A stretch of DNA of 64,000 nt from Owenia fusiformis (GCA_903813345.2 CAIIXF020000005.1:20213375-20277374); one strand, 5' to 3'; positions 1-36,959 are shown, counted from the stretch's first letter. Notes: a model not told the origin generated them from the letters alone. Made by a program: numbers and translations.

Positions 1-1519
1 GAAGGTTTCAACTTCAATCCAGCCTTGGATAATCTATCCAATACCTGACCCAAATGCTCGAGATGTTCTTCAAAGGTGTTGGAGAATATGCATAAATCAT
101 CAATATAGCAGATGACTGTTTTCCATTGCAATCCGGCTAATACTAATTGCATAACTCTCTGGAAGAAACTAGCTGAGTTAATCAATCCCTGGGGTAACCG
201 TTTGTATTGGAACAACCCTTCATGACAAACAAATGCAGTCTTTTCTCTTGACCCATCGTCTTCTAAAGGCAATTGGTGATATCCTTGACATAAATCAAGA
301 CAACTTATGAACTTTGGTTGGACTAAACCCAAGCTATCTAAACAATCTCCTAGATGTGGTATAGGAAATTTATCAGGTATGATTTGCTGATTTAGCTTTC
401 TTAAGTCTGTCACGAAACGGAATGATCCATTCGATTTATTGACCAATATTATAGGTGACGCATAAGGTGAAGTTGACGGTTCAATAATTCCTTGGGACAA
501 CATATCTTTGACTTGTCTGCTTATTTCATCTCGTTTCTGAACTGGTACTCTATATGGGGACTGGCGAAATGGTACTTCCCCTGGCTTTGTTTTTATTTTG
601 AGTTTGAGCAGGTCGCAATAACCTAACTTACCGGTGGAATCTACAAAAGCATCTGAGTATTTGTTTACCATTTCATGAACCTTGACCTTTTGTTCGGGAG
701 TTAACTTTGAATTTGATAGATCTATCTTGACTTTCTCATTTCTTTTTCCAAAAGCGTTTGTACTGTGCTCGCCGTCTAATGAGAGTGTGTTAATTCCTTT
801 CCTTGAACTGACAAATGTACCTACGCTGGTATTTTTAGGCACTTTTATCGCGCGTTTTTCCGGGTTTAAAAGTTTCATTGGAACAAGACCATTTGTAATT
901 GTACCTATGCTTTTAGCTGTAAATACATTGGATCGCGAATTCACCGCTAAACATTCGCCTATAAGATTTTCCGGAGGTCTACCCTTGACCTTTGCATAAA
1001 CAATCATCTCAGTCTGAGGAGGTATGATGATCTCTTGGTTTAAAATGAGAGGATATTTATTGAGCGGCTTCAATCTCAACTTTCTGACATTGAAATCAAT
1101 CACAGCTTCATGTTTGTTCAGAAAATCGGCACCTAATATTATTTTTCTTCTCAATCCTCGGATGACATATAACATTATCGGAATACTTACCTTTCCAAAG
1201 GTCATTTTTGTGAAAATTTTTCCTCTTAAATTCAATCTTTCATTTCCGGCTCCAACAGGTTTGATATGAAATTCAGGATATATTTTTATATCATAATCCT
1301 TTATGGATTCTAAATGTTCCTCATCAATCAATGATATCTGAGCACCTGTGTCTACGAGACACCATACTGTGCTGTTAAATAATTTTGTCTTTATCGCATT
1401 ATCTTGATATAAATTTTCCTGAATTTCAATATCTCCGATAAATTTCTTGCGAGGATTGCTTTTAACATATTTCTTCGGCCGTGACTTCAGTTCTCGCTTC
1501 TTTAGACGCGGCCTTCGGC
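1..1519 (-). CDS. pol: pol polyprotein, N-terminal part (protease, reverse transcriptase)
   Basis: An open frame of about 500 codons runs without a stop from the gag end to the window edge; it lacks its own early start codon and is in the -1 frame relative to gag. It begins with a retropepsin-like domain with LVDTGAQ (complement of about 1340-1360). The reverse transcriptase follows: DLRKLNQQ near 390-410, CLDLCQGYHQL near 275-305, RLPQGL near 183-200 and the catalytic YIDD at 97-108. The product should be made only as a gag-pol fusion and copies element RNA into DNA in virus-like particles. It continues past base 1, where the rest of RT, RNase H and integrase are expected. Confidence 0.92.
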
Positions 1520-1526
1520 GTTTAAA
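1477..1526 (-). promoter_or_regulatory. Programmed -1 ribosomal frameshift signal between gag and pol
   Basis: On the minus strand bases 1526-1520 read T TTA AAC, where TTA and AAC are gag codons; this is the X XXY YYZ form needed for simultaneous -1 slippage. After the slip the frame reads straight into the open pol frame. Six bases downstream, GGCCG (1513-1509) can pair with CGGCC (1481-1477), giving a possible stem or pseudoknot at a normal distance. The gag stop lies inside the loop. The heptamer and phase are seen; the structure is inferred. Confidence 0.8.
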
Positions 1527-2542
1527 GAGTTAACTGGACGTGTCTGATTGACATTTTGCCTATTTTTGGCCAAGCAAAACTTTGCTATGTGACCTTGACC
1601 TGAACAATTGTAACAGCGGATATTTTGACTATTGAATGACCTTGAACTACTTCTCCTACAAAATGGCGCTGAATGTCCCTTCCTAAAACATTTTTGACAG
1701 GTTGGCCTTCCATCAATGAATCTATTGTTGGCAGTATTTTTCCCTTTTTCTCTGCTAAGTTGGGATACCTTTTCAGTCAAAGATTTGATAGCTTTTTGCT
1801 GATTTTCTACTATATTACACATTAAATTTTGTGTATCTACCTTGCTTTTGTCATTTTCAGCTTCCTTATCTACTTGATTCAGACAATCAGCTAGTCTGGC
1901 TGCTGACTCAACAGCGGCGAGATCATTTGGTTCTTTTGAGATCACAAATTTCCTTATATTTGGGAGAAAATTTTTGATTAAAATTGTTTTATGTTCATTT
2001 TCCTCTAACTGTAAGCGCGAGGCTAATCGCCTAATATCAGTCATGAATTCTTCAACTGATTCATTTGGTTTCTGATTTCTCGAGAGTAATTGAGCTTGTA
2101 TGTTCCATTTTGGCCTGTTTCCAACAAAATATTGCGTAAAAGCAGTTTGAAGTGCTTCAAAATCATGTTGAGTGTCTTCTGGGAGATTATTATACCATAA
2201 TTCGGCTTGACTTCCCAAAAACATACGCATGGCTCTAGCTTTTCTTTCATTGTTCCACCCCTGTAAATCGCCATAGGCATTGTACCTATTAACCCAATTC
2301 AGCGGGTCGATATCCGAAGAATTACCATCAAATGTTTTTATTCTGTTTTTACCTTCAATTTCATTTCTATTTTGAGCTTGATTTTCTAACCTATTCAATC
2401 TTTCTTGCAATTCAGCATTATTACCTTGTCTAGCTATTAATTGATCTAACTGACCTTGTAAATCTGGGTTCTGAGCTGTTTCTAATTGTCTTAACCTAGC
2501 ATCTATAGCTTCCATATTGTTAGTTACTCTTCGTGTTATCAT
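1502..2542 (-). CDS. gag: gag structural protein with two CCHC zinc knuckles
   Basis: A 346-residue frame. The first 65 residues are Gln/Asn/Leu-rich with heptad-like spacing, probably a coiled coil. Residues about 70-190 resemble the Retrotrans_gag capsid domain (FDGNSSDIDPLNWVNRY, then LWYNNLPED and FTQYFVGNR). Two nucleocapsid knuckles follow near the C-terminus, CQKCFRKGHSAPFC and CYNCSGQGHIAKFC, both of the form C-x2-C-x4-H-x4-C. The protein packages element RNA. The start ATG at 2542 is the first in the frame, about 220 bases after the LTR. The frame ends at 1502-1504, 16 bases past a slippery heptamer that leads into pol. Confidence 0.93.
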   Translation of the reverse strand: MITRRVTNNMEAIDARLRQLETAQNPDLQGQLDQLIARQGNNAELQERLNRLENQAQNRNEIEGKNRIKTFDGNSSDIDPLNWVNRYNAYGDLQGWNNERKARAMRMFLGSQAELWYNNLPEDTQHDFEALQTAFTQYFVGNRPKWNIQAQLLSRNQKPNESVEEFMTDIRRLASRLQLEENEHKTILIKNFLPNIRKFVISKEPNDLAAVESAARLADCLNQVDKEAENDKSKVDTQNLMCNIVENQQKAIKSLTEKVSQLSREKGKNTANNRFIDGRPTCQKCFRKGHSAPFCRRSSSRSFNSQNIRCYNCSGQGHIAKFCLAKNRQNVNQTRPVNSLNAEGRV

Positions 2543-2761
2543 CTATTATGATCTATTATGATATACATTCGAACCCTGTTTTCCTACAAACCACTGATTT
2601 ATGAACGGTATTTAATCATTTGTTCTAAACTTAACTTCTCGCTTGGCATTTTAGAGAAAAATTGATGTTAGTATGATGTACGATGAAAACATGCTTTTTC
2701 ATGCAGTTAGCTTATACTTACATAACCGTTCTTTCTTTTACCTAGGGCAGCTTCCACCAAT
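2543..2761 (-). other. Retrotransposon leader and primer-binding-like site
   Basis: Immediately inside the LTR end (…CGTAACA at 2762) the minus strand reads ATTGGTGGAAGCTGCCC. TGG two bases after the LTR matches the complement of a tRNA CCA end, so this is the probable minus-strand primer site. I could not assign the tRNA. The rest is untranslated leader up to the gag ATG. Confidence 0.6.
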
Positions 2762-3388
2762 TGTTACGTATCGTAACTGTTATCTCGGGATCTTGTGGTC
2801 CTTCGGTACTCGCAGGGTTCCCAGCTCCTGATCGAACACGACTCCTCTTATTCGTTTTTCTTATTTTATTTCCAATTCCAATTCTTCTTGAAATAATTGA
2901 TTCGGTCAGCAGAGTTTCGGTAGATTCGCTTGTTATTGTTTTCTTCTTTCATCAGTTGTTTGGCATCGTTGTGTGTGAGTAAAACTTACTGAATCAACAG
3001 ATCTTGCCGACTTCTTTATATACCAGGTAAAATACATTATTTTACCTGTCAAAATTGTGCAAATATAAGTAAGAATATTGCTGATTTCATGCTTATGTAA
3101 GCAAGATTCAAATCATAATTCTGAGTCGTGATTGGTTGTTGGAAGTTTTAACTTGTCAGAATTCATTGATATATCTTCGTTTTGGCTGAATATAGTAGCG
3201 TAGGGATTCCCCTGCACTAAAGCAAACTGAGGTCTAAATAGTCATTAATCATAAGAAAACAGCAAGATCTTTACAATGTTTGAATATGCTGAATATAAAT
3301 GGTATTTTATATTGGATATAAATAATAAATAAATAATAAAGTAATTATATATAATTAAATATAATTACGTACTGACCGAATCATAACA
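2762..3388 (-). repeat. 5' long terminal repeat (about 627 bp)
   Basis: On the minus strand the block begins TGTTATGATTCGG (3388 downward) and ends CGTAACA (2762). That gives TG...CA ends and a TGTTA/TAACA terminal inverted repeat, placed directly before the primer site and gag. It contains a TATA box and an AATAAA hexamer (complement of 2865-2870) in the order expected for U3-R-U5. The second LTR is outside the window, so boundaries rest on these internal signals. Confidence 0.8.
3014..3022 (-). promoter_or_regulatory. TATA box in LTR
   Basis: Minus strand TATATAAAG inside the LTR, about 470 bases upstream of the gag start; transcription would begin near 2985-2992 if the usual 25-30 base spacing holds. 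Confidence 0.5.
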
Positions 3389-6159
3389 CATGGCCCCCCT
3401 CGTCCAGAGTGAAACACAAGGTCCTCATTCTTTAATAATTATATTTCAATTATTTAGTTAAATGCTTAAATGTTGGAAAATGAGTCGCTGTGACGTAATA
3501 TCTGGCACAGCAATTTCAGAGTCACTGCAATGAATAGAAACATCACAAGGATCTTAAGACTAAATAAATAAGCTATTTAGGGATGAATATAACATTCGGT
3601 GAAATCCGTGATATCGTTATATCATTCGTTGATCGTCAAAGCTGCGCCCATTCGCTACCCTCATCTGTGAAACTATCGATATAGAATTGAGTCTCTATTT
3701 TCTATTTCAAAACATTGGGATTTACGCGCACAAGAGATGCTATGTAGTAGGCTATTACAAAAATCAAAAAATCGCCACCAAAATTCCTCGGAGCAGGCAG
3801 ATATAAGACCAGACTGGGCATACACAAAATGTATTGTATGTGCTCCTTAGGTTGCACTCGGGTGCTATCAAAATCGAACACACACAAGTATAAGATACAC
3901 AGCATCATGATAAACCATGACATCTCATTTCTTCTCAGCCCTGAGATGTTTCAGGTGAAACAGAAAGATGCTATGAGTATCAGAATGGATACACAGAGAT
4001 AATTAAGGGATGAGTGACAAAGGGATGTTAAAAACAGGCGGCTATTGCAATTGATATTTTAATGTAACTTCCGAATGTAAGAATCTTTTCATCGATAAAA
4101 AGAACATCTTAGATATGTTCTATGTGAGTGTATTTGAAAATGTAGTACATACATGTAGCTAGTTCCATCTATAAAGATGTCTGATGACAAAAAGCTCAAT
4201 TTTCCTTGATGTCACGGTCAATGGAACTTTAACACGTGAACTAATGTTTTTTTATTTTTTTGTTTTAAAGTCACTTATAGCAAACCTAATCTAACAATTA
4301 TCTCACGATATGCTTATGACATATTCATGTATACGTCGTTTGTATTTTTTTTTAAATCGACTCACGAAAATATGCAATACATCAAGTTAAAAAAGTGGTA
4401 CGAATCATAGAAGCGACGTTGGGTGGTTCACTAGTAATTTTTTTATGGAAAATATAGAAATATTACCCAAATTAATTTATGTCTATTCAAAAGAAGACAT
4501 TCAAATCTATATTATGTAAAAAAATCAAATTTGTCCGAAGCAGGGATAGCGCTCAATTAGAGTGATGAACTTCGTTCTCCAAACCGAGAATCATCCTTTG
4601 ATTATCAATATTAATGTAGGCTATTAAGCACAGTGACCTGCAGAGGGCGCTAATCACAAACAAGTACTGCACGAACCGATAAATTCCCGGGTATTGTAAC
4701 GCCCTTGATTAGATCTTGGAAATATGGATATCATCCTATTCCTAGGGATATTCCCCATATCATCTGTACAGGTGAATAACGACCTAATACCATGGTCAAG
4801 AGTAATATCTACCTCACAAAATTCTCTGTTGGATTAGGAAAAATGAATGAATCCTGAAAATATTAACCTTACATGTATATAATTGTTAAAACATAGGAAA
4901 TGATTACTACAAATAACATTAAAACACTGGAAGTCCCTTTAGGACTGATATCGGGTTGATATACATATCCTGCGAATCCCAATATCCATCATGATCCCAA
5001 ATATGTGATTTATCACACGCTTTCATGTAACTGATTTTGCTATGACCATGATAGAAGGCAAGGCACTATACAGGGTGGGCCAAAAAATTGGAACATTTTC
5101 CCATCCATTGTAACTTTATAACGCAAGGTTTTGAACATCTCCTCCACCATCTGAACAATCGGTCTGAGCTGTATTAGTGACAGTCATACATGGCTTTAAT
5201 GATAGGTTTGGAAATATTTCATGATACACGCAGATAATGTCCATGACACTGTATATACCCATAGGACATTAAGAATTAAGATTAAATGCCATTGGCATTA
5301 TTTTTGAGAGAAAATGCCTTCTCATGAGGGCCCTCTTTTAGCCATTTGTTCATATAAGAATTTTTGTTACTAAAGACCATGAATTACAGGTTTTGCTAAA
5401 TCAAACCTCTCGTATAATTTCTTACTGAATTATTTTTACTTCAATTTTATTTCAAGAGCTACCCTATTTTAAATATAAGAATGTCTGCATAAAATATCAG
5501 TGTTTGTTTAAATATGAGGTTCAGTGATTTTAGAAAAGCATCTGGTTAAGAAACATAAAATAAAAAAAAACATGGCACAATAACAGTAACAAAAACTAAA
5601 GAATTTAATTACCAAAATAGTACATGACAAAAAATACAAAATTTAGGTCAAGATAAAATTTCATTATATGGTACCTAACAAAAATAAAGGATTGAGATCA
5701 AGATCATTTGAAACTTTCAAAATATTGTACATGACAAAAAAATAAAGAATTAAGATCGAGATAATAATAAATTGACAGTGTTATTGATTAATTTGGCATA
5801 CATTGTGTATTTTCTTATTTTTACCCTTGAATAATAGCTATGATTAAATATATTGTATAAAATGTATAGATATGTGTTTGTAATCACTGCAAATTGGAAT
5901 GTCATTCTTGTTTATGACCATAAAATGTATACATTTCTCAGCAAACAAGTTTGTGTTTTTCTTGAGTTTGTGTTTGTTTTCCTTGTACCCTTATATGATT
6001 TGGACGCAAAACAAAGAATCTACTTCTTATGGCCTAATATATATCTTCATACTGAACAAAAACAAGTTCTTATATAAATGTACAATTTATTTATATATAC
6101 AACAGCTTCTACTTCAGTTTACATGTACATATACATGAAGTTACAAGTGTTAATGCACC
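3389..6159. other. Intergenic, AT-rich, no gene recognised
   Basis: No open frame with recognisable protein features. A mariner-type terminus (TA then CAGGGTGGGCC) sits at 5069-5081 without a clear partner. Short ORFs here are AT-rich and repetitive, and I do not regard them as genes. Confidence 0.6.
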
Positions 6160-6677
6160 GAAATATTGAAACTTTGCCTCTTTACATGAACTAAGTGAAG
6201 AATTTGAGTTTTTATGGTTAATGGCCAGGTTATCCTCAACCCCCAACGGAACAAACTTTTCGCAGAGCTTGCAAAATTCAATGTGTTTGATTATTTCAAG
6301 CAAATGAATATGACAAACAAAGTTAAATTACTTCTGTTTGGAGATTCTAATAAAATGAATTTCAAAACAAATGAATCTCTGGCACACGCAATTTCAGATT
6401 TTATAGAATCATCAAACAGAGGTTGATCAGACTTTGTTTAAACATTCTTTACATGTCCTAGTGTCACCTTCACCATCATCATTTCATTCTTCATACTCAT
6501 TCATTTTATCACATCTTTTTTAAATTCTTTTTTACATTTATTTTCCAATCAAGTTATTGCCTGTATGTATTTTATCTATTTGTGAATATGTCTGTAATGC
6601 CTCAGGGCGATTGACATTATTACACTTTGTTAATTGTAATATACTATTTATGCAATAAATACTATTAAAAAAAAAAA
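6160..6677 (+). mobile_element. 3' end of a non-LTR retrotransposon (LINE), 5' truncated
   Basis: A 70-codon frame (6214-6426) reads like the C-terminal tail that follows reverse transcriptase in many animal LINEs (RNKLFAELAKF, then NKVKLLLFGDS and a final helix SDFIESSNRG). Just upstream, another frame reads LSEEFEFL, like the usual DEFHFL segment, so a frameshift near 6215 is likely. After the stop there is about 250 bases of 3' UTR, an AATAAA at 6654-6659 and an A-run ending at 6677, the expected structure of a LINE 3' end. The rest of the element is missing: a dead, truncated copy. Confidence 0.6.
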
Positions 6678-9600
6678 TCCTCAACCTTGTATCATCATGA
6701 GGCATTCGATTATTTTGTATTTTCAAAACTGAGGTACAACAATACACATTTGCTGATATAGATTAAAATGCTGAACCAAAGTTAATATGATATAATTCTA
6801 AATTACAATTGGTGACATGCAAATTACAGAATTCAATGATTACAGTGCTAGTGACTCAAACAGACATTCTTCTTTTCAGAAAGGATTCATTCACATTTCA
6901 ATATGGCATCTTTGGATACATGTTTTTGCATATTTTGTATTGCACACAGGTATATTAACTTCATAACAAGTCAAATCTAAATCCAGTTATAGGTCTACAA
7001 GTAGCTTACTGTTTAAGCTTACAATTTCTGCAAAATATCACCAGAAAATATTTGAATCGTAATTTACAGAGAATTAACACATTTTTGTTTTGCACTCAAG
7101 GACAGTTTTCACTTCAGTACAGTGCATAATATTCCATAAAAGCATATCCATCCATATTAAAGTTGCCATGGTATTCAAGGCAGAAAAGCCATTACAGTAA
7201 AACTATATAATATATTTCTTAATGTAAACACTTTTCAGTCCCATTTATTAAATGAAATTGAATCTGCCATAGATTTCTAATCTATGTTAAAAAACCTGCC
7301 AATTCAAAAACTTTCAGCCACAGCCCCAGTTAGGTTTGGATTAGACAGGTTTTACAGTGGTATAGCTCTAGATAAGATAAGATTAGACAGGTTTTACTGT
7401 GGTATATTACCATGGGCGTAGCGCCACGAAATTGTCTTAATATATGACTGAAATCGGGAAGACAAAATTTGACATTCACAAACAAAATTGCTTGTGAAAA
7501 CTATTTACAAAAGTGTTCCAGAGACTCTAATCTACTTGGCTAAGGTTTTATTTGAAGATACATTGCCTTATTAAGCAGGTAGAGGGGCATACAGAACACA
7601 GAAGCAAATGCTATGTTGAAAATTTTCTATATTTCAGTTTGAACATGTTATTGCATGTCACGTAGTCGAGTGTTTTATATGGGGATTATATGTACTTTTC
7701 TTGTTTACATGAAAGTGAATCATAACATGAAGTCTGCAGTCTTTCGGGTTTTATCTGGGTAAATTGTATGTCTTATTGGGGCTTTTCGACTTTAAAACAA
7801 ATCTTACTTAAATGGATTTGTGTCTCGTGAACATTTTTGTAAATAGTTGTCATAAACAATTCTGAAAGAATATCACATAATTTATGTCTTTCCGACTTCA
7901 GTCATGAATTCCGTCAATTTTGCGTGCAAATTTTGGTAGACGTTGTCATTACCGGATGCCCAAACGTGTCGAATGATGTTGATTGGACATCAGGGTGCTG
8001 AGAAATCATAATTTTACTGAGTGGCTTCACGAAATCATCTCAATGTTTACACCTCATATATAAGTATTCAACTAGTACTGCCGAGATGTGATTATGCATT
8101 ACTATATTTACCATTACTTTTACTATTATTTCTTAATTACTTTGAGTTCTATGAAATTATGATCCACTGTCTTTAACTGTCAAAAATGAATGTTTATTTT
8201 TAGCTTAATTAATTTAATGTAGGCTTAGTCAGTTTAGTTTGTATGGAATATAATGTTTGTAAAACGTGCGGCACAATGAAGTTATATTGGTGCCCCTTTC
8301 AATTTTCCTATAACTAAACCTGGCTTTTTAATCGCCACCTAATAAAATTAGTTATGCAAAAAATGACATATTGGCATTTGACTCAAAGGCTTACATATCT
8401 TTAATATTTTACTGCTGAGATTTGATAGATGTTTGGACCAAAATATCTCTGTAACACAGATCATGCATACAGGATATTGGTGTTGTGAAATATGGTGACA
8501 TGACAGGTTTATTTAAGTCAATTTCATCAAAAATTAAGCCAGCAAAATTCCTAAGCTACCAGTATTTGAGTTATGCCTTGGATAGACAACTGGACTGATG
8601 GATGTATAGCTTCATTATATTCCTATCAGTACCGAACTTCATTCGTTGACATAATAAAAGGCGTCTAATGATCATGTGGTTGTCATACTAATACCAGCTC
8701 ATCAATTTTATATTCACATACATTATAAATACAACCACATAATTATACATAGAAAAACATCAATACTATGGAACCATTAAATTAAAATACAATGTATTCA
8801 AGTAAAGCTTGCTATAATATTCATGAAGAAAATATTACAAATAATATTTAAAAGATGTTATTCCTGTAAAGTTCACAGATTGACCTACTATATGTTCTTA
8901 ATTTCAGAGCATATCTGATATCATATAATAATTACAATACAAAAGTTCACATATGAAATCAAAATACAAACAGTGGTGGTTGGTTGGATGATGACATTCA
9001 AATTTTGAATTGACATGACCTGTATCAGACATGACCAATACCCAAACAACCTCAAATAAAAACAAAAATAAAAAAGCAATGTAGCAGCTTTGTTCAATTC
9101 CATGTATACAAGAAGTGTTACACTGTTGCAGTTTGTACTGATTGCTATGAATTAGATTTACCAACCAACCCCCTATTGTATATTGCTTGAGAGTGAACTC
9201 TCAGAAAAGAGGGGGTGTGATTATCTCGATTTGATTTGAAATCTAGTGGAGGTAAACCATGTAGTAAGTTCTCTACATAAAATATCACGTCTCCCAGTTG
9301 TCTGCAGGTTGACATGATGAATTCTGCAAGTGAAATTAGTGAATTCCACAAATAAAAAGGCAAATTGACCTCTCAATGTACTAGATATTAGAAAAAGTTG
9401 ACAAAAAAGTTGAAGTCAGTCTTGAATAACATAATAATTCATGAAAGTTGACACATGCTGCCATCTAATGGTTAAATCAACAGACAACAAATTAAAATAA
9501 TTTAATTTGGCTATGTATGATGTATGGGCTAATTATAACAGAGTACAAATGCAGAATTTAGCCATAACAGACCATCTGTCAATTTACAATTCTGCGAATC

Positions 9601-10303
9601 TGACATGGCATATTCTATTCTGAGCCAGCTCGGCAAAGACAGACATAAAACTGTGGAAAGTGAAATATAGAGGTGAGCAGATAAGGTTCTCTTTATTTTT
9701 ATATTTTTGTTCAGTATAATCTTATATATTAAAGTTCTCTTTGCTACATATACAAGTTCTCATTCTTACATATACACCTGTATAACTGGCTCATTATAAC
9801 CTTGCTTCAGTTTGGTATACAGTACAGCTCAAAACTAACCTCACAACTTCTTTAATATTATAAATAAATGTAAAGCTACAGTCTACTGCATTAAAGGTCA
9901 ACTTTGACCAGTACTGCACTTCAATGTGGTGGTAAAGTGTTGTTTTCCGAATAAAAACAAATATATTATGAGGTTGTTTTCACTACAGAAAGAGTGAGAA
10001 ATAGACCAAGTATTGACAATTTTGACTAAAAATAGCCAATTTCAACAAAAACCCAAATTTTCAAAAATAAAAAATGGTTCAAAAACACTTTTTAAAGGCC
10101 CCATGTAAATGAAATGATCAAAATTGCATTGGGCTTTTAAAGAAGTGTATCAATTGCAGCATTATCCTTGATATTCAGGGATGCATCCAGTTTATATACG
10201 TCTACCAAGTGCCAGTCTACTTGTATTCTCTCTGTGTATTTACAACATGGCAACATCTATCTAATGCAGCATATACTTCCGCATATCATATCAGTATTCA
10301 GGG
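6678..10303. other. Downstream flank of p38, probably including its 3' UTR
   Basis: No coding exon recognised. The p38 stop codon is at 10304-10306, so the 3' UTR should run leftward; one candidate minus-strand AATAAA is at the complement of 9692-9697. A partial tandem duplication (GATTAGACAGGTTTTAC words at 7339 and 7381) is related to the CAGTAAAACC element family found elsewhere in the window. Confidence 0.45.
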
Positions 10304-34569
<24,266 letters not shown>

Positions 34570-35930
34570 ATTTCATGGATTGCAAACTGTTCTCAGAATA
34601 TCCTTCTAACTACTACACACAAAGAATTGTTTTGATCTTGACGTCGAATAGGACAATTTACCAAAATTCCAAAGGTGATTTTCTGTTCGAATTTTCTTTT
34701 TCCTGAAGTAAGAGGAAGTGACATTTGCGCATGGGCGATGACCCTAGCCTCGATTCCGTTGAAAGTTTCGTGGCAAAAATAAACTGAGTAAATCGGTAAG
34801 CAAAATTCCTAAGACTAACCCCGTTTCTACTAACATATAGTATAATGAATGTTAAATTTAGCTGTAGACGATGCACTTCATCATCATAGTGATCTACTAA
34901 CACCAATCACAACAGCTTGAAGCGCAGCCACTATAGAATTTGCATTTGTAAATGTGATCATCAACTTCCGGATTGATTTGAAACTGAAAGTTAGCTCACG
35001 AATTTGGAATCCCAATCTCCTTTCGCCGGAACATTCTTTTCGACTGTGCTCACAGTGACCACTATCAATCTTCATTATTCAATATTAGATTCTATTATAT
35101 CAGATATTAGATAGATGGTGCTGGCTGTGAGTTAGCTAAACAAAAATCTCTTGAAAACTGGCATGAACATACTAGACTTCTACTTTTTTCAAGGCCTGAC
35201 TTCGTCGCTAACATGCTAAATATAAGAGTTAGCTGACGTTTGGGAGTCTGACTTACCTTCTAAAGGTTAGAACCCGAATCTTAATGAAACCATATCACCT
35301 TTGTTGCGTCGATGATGATGCATAAACATAGCATTTGATAGAAATTAGCGTAAATGCTTTTCCGACTTTTTCATTTTTCATCAATGTTGACTTCCGGGAA
35401 GGCGTTGTAGTTATCACGAAATAACGCATTGACCCTTGAACTTTACTTTGTTGACGTGTCAACCAAGCATGTCTGGTGTGAAAATTAAAAGGATATTAAG
35501 CAATGTTCTACATCCGCCAAGCTAAGTGAAGTAGTCAATATTTAAAATTACCAATTTCAAGTGAAGTACGCAACGAACGAAACTGCGTGATCTACACTCC
35601 CACTATTGGTCTGAATGAAATGCTACGTAGAAATATGAGCCGTCTGCTGTATTAGTCGATTAATAGAGTAAGACCTGTTGGTGATGCTTTATAATTTAGA
35701 CCAAAACATTGAAGAACAAACGAACCTGTAAATCGTGAAAACAACGAACAAATATTCGGTTTTCACATATGTTCGGTAATTTTTCGTATTGAAACTTCCG
35801 GAACTTGCAAGGAAATCATTCATTTTCTCGGTCCATGATTAACCTCTTGGATGTTGTGGCAAATGCTCCATGGTTGACGGAACAAAGGTGATATGGTTTC
35901 ATTAAGATTCGAGTTCTAACCTTTAGAAGG
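34570..35930. promoter_or_regulatory. Probable bidirectional promoter region, p38/GMPPB
   Basis: p38 starts leftward at 34569 and GMPPB lies rightward, so this is a head-to-head interval. Candidate first exons end at the mirrored donors in the inverted duplication. No TATA box recognised. The matching p38 acceptor may be ACAG just upstream of the ATG at about 34589. This is inference from layout and splice motifs. Confidence 0.4.
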
Positions 35931-36006
35931 TAAGTCAGACTCCCAAACGTCAGCTAACTCTTATATTTAGCATGTAAGCGACGAAGTCAGGCCTTGAAAA
36001 AAGTAG
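35180..36006. repeat. Near-perfect inverted duplication between p38 and GMPPB
   Basis: Arms 35180-35305 and 35881-36006 (126 bp each) are inverted copies with about two mismatches, separated by 575 bp. Each arm contains TTAGAAG followed by GTAAGTCAG, a consensus splice donor. The left one faces p38 (minus, cut between 35257 and 35256) and the right one faces GMPPB (plus, cut between 35929 and 35930). No transposase, and I see no clear target duplication. Confidence 0.85.
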
Positions 36007-36959
36007 TAGGCCCCGGGAACATGTATAATAGCGAGTCGACATTACACAGAGAACTTATTTATGTTATAGATCTACACAATGTATTCTGCTCCTTGTTACG
36101 TGTTAAAGGCAAGAACTTAACTTTGACATGTGAGTGTTACCTGATGAATGGGACCCTCATATGCCTTCCAAATGGTAGTAAACAAACTCCAATGTAACTA
36201 CATGTACATCAGTCAGCTTATCTTTCCTTTCGATCAACAATAAGTACTGTTATACAAGAAATGTAAACGCACTGTAACAATTTCCAAAAATGTTCGTACT
36301 GGCTTGTCATTTCCGGAAGTTATGATATGTTATATAACCGAACATGTGTGGAAATGGAATGTTTGTTCGTTCATTTTACGAGAGCTAAATAAAATGCGAA
36401 CATCCAAGCATCGAACAAACATTCTATTTTCAAACATGTTCGGTAATATATGAGGTTGCCCAAATCAGTGAAACTGACTATAACAAGATCTGCTATTTAC
36501 ACTGAAAGCACTAAAAACCATAGAACAGTGTAAATAGCTCCCAGTAGATGAAACAAATTCTTTCTGATTGGCAGAGATCACGGTATACGTTCGCCATTCG
36601 CCAATCAGGAATTTTTGAAAGAGGTAGCAAAAAATATGTAAAGGTATTTGGCGAATTCCCTTTTTGACTGTTTACTCCAAAATTGTCTCAAGCAGCCTTC
36701 TCCAAACCTGTTATTTTTCTGTTGTGAATGGTGTGTGGCATTCAGTCTGTAATGGCCTTTGGTGGTTGAACTAAAACACATCTCTGGTTGAATTTCTATA
36801 CCTCATATTGGAGTTTCATCAGTATTAAGTAGCTTGTAAAATGTGATTTTCCCTGGTTGTTTTCGTCAAAACCACCTGTTGGTTTGAGGAATTTTACAAC
36901 TGTTTCCATAACAACTAAATCTATAATTAAAAATGACTGTAACTGGTGAACTTTTATTA

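Larger units (their letters stand above)
1..3388 (-). mobile_element. Ty3/Gypsy LTR retrotransposon, 5' part
   Basis: Read on the minus strand this shows, in order, a 5' LTR (2762-3388), a leader with a primer-binding-like site, gag (1502-2542) and pol (from about 1519 to the window edge). Order, zinc knuckles, an aspartic protease DTGA motif and an RT YIDD motif identify a Ty3/Gypsy (Metaviridae-type) element. I find no stop or frameshift inside gag or the visible pol except the programmed-looking junction, so the copy looks young. RNase H, integrase and the 3' LTR lie beyond the left edge, so neither LTR identity nor target-site duplication can be measured here. Confidence 0.93.

Noticed and set aside
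682-1269. Two plus-strand frames of 105 and 81 codons
   Set aside because: They are antisense shadows of the retrotransposon pol frame on the minus strand.
9145-9363. Minus frame with VENLLHGLPPLDF, resembling a p38 C-terminus
   Set aside because: After its CTGCAG acceptor the phase required by exon 11 hits a stop; the exon at 10304-10368 fits phase and sequence better.
36000-36197. 67-codon plus frame right of the inverted duplication
   Set aside because: No recognisable motif; starts inside the repeat arm; no splice evidence linking it to GMPPB.
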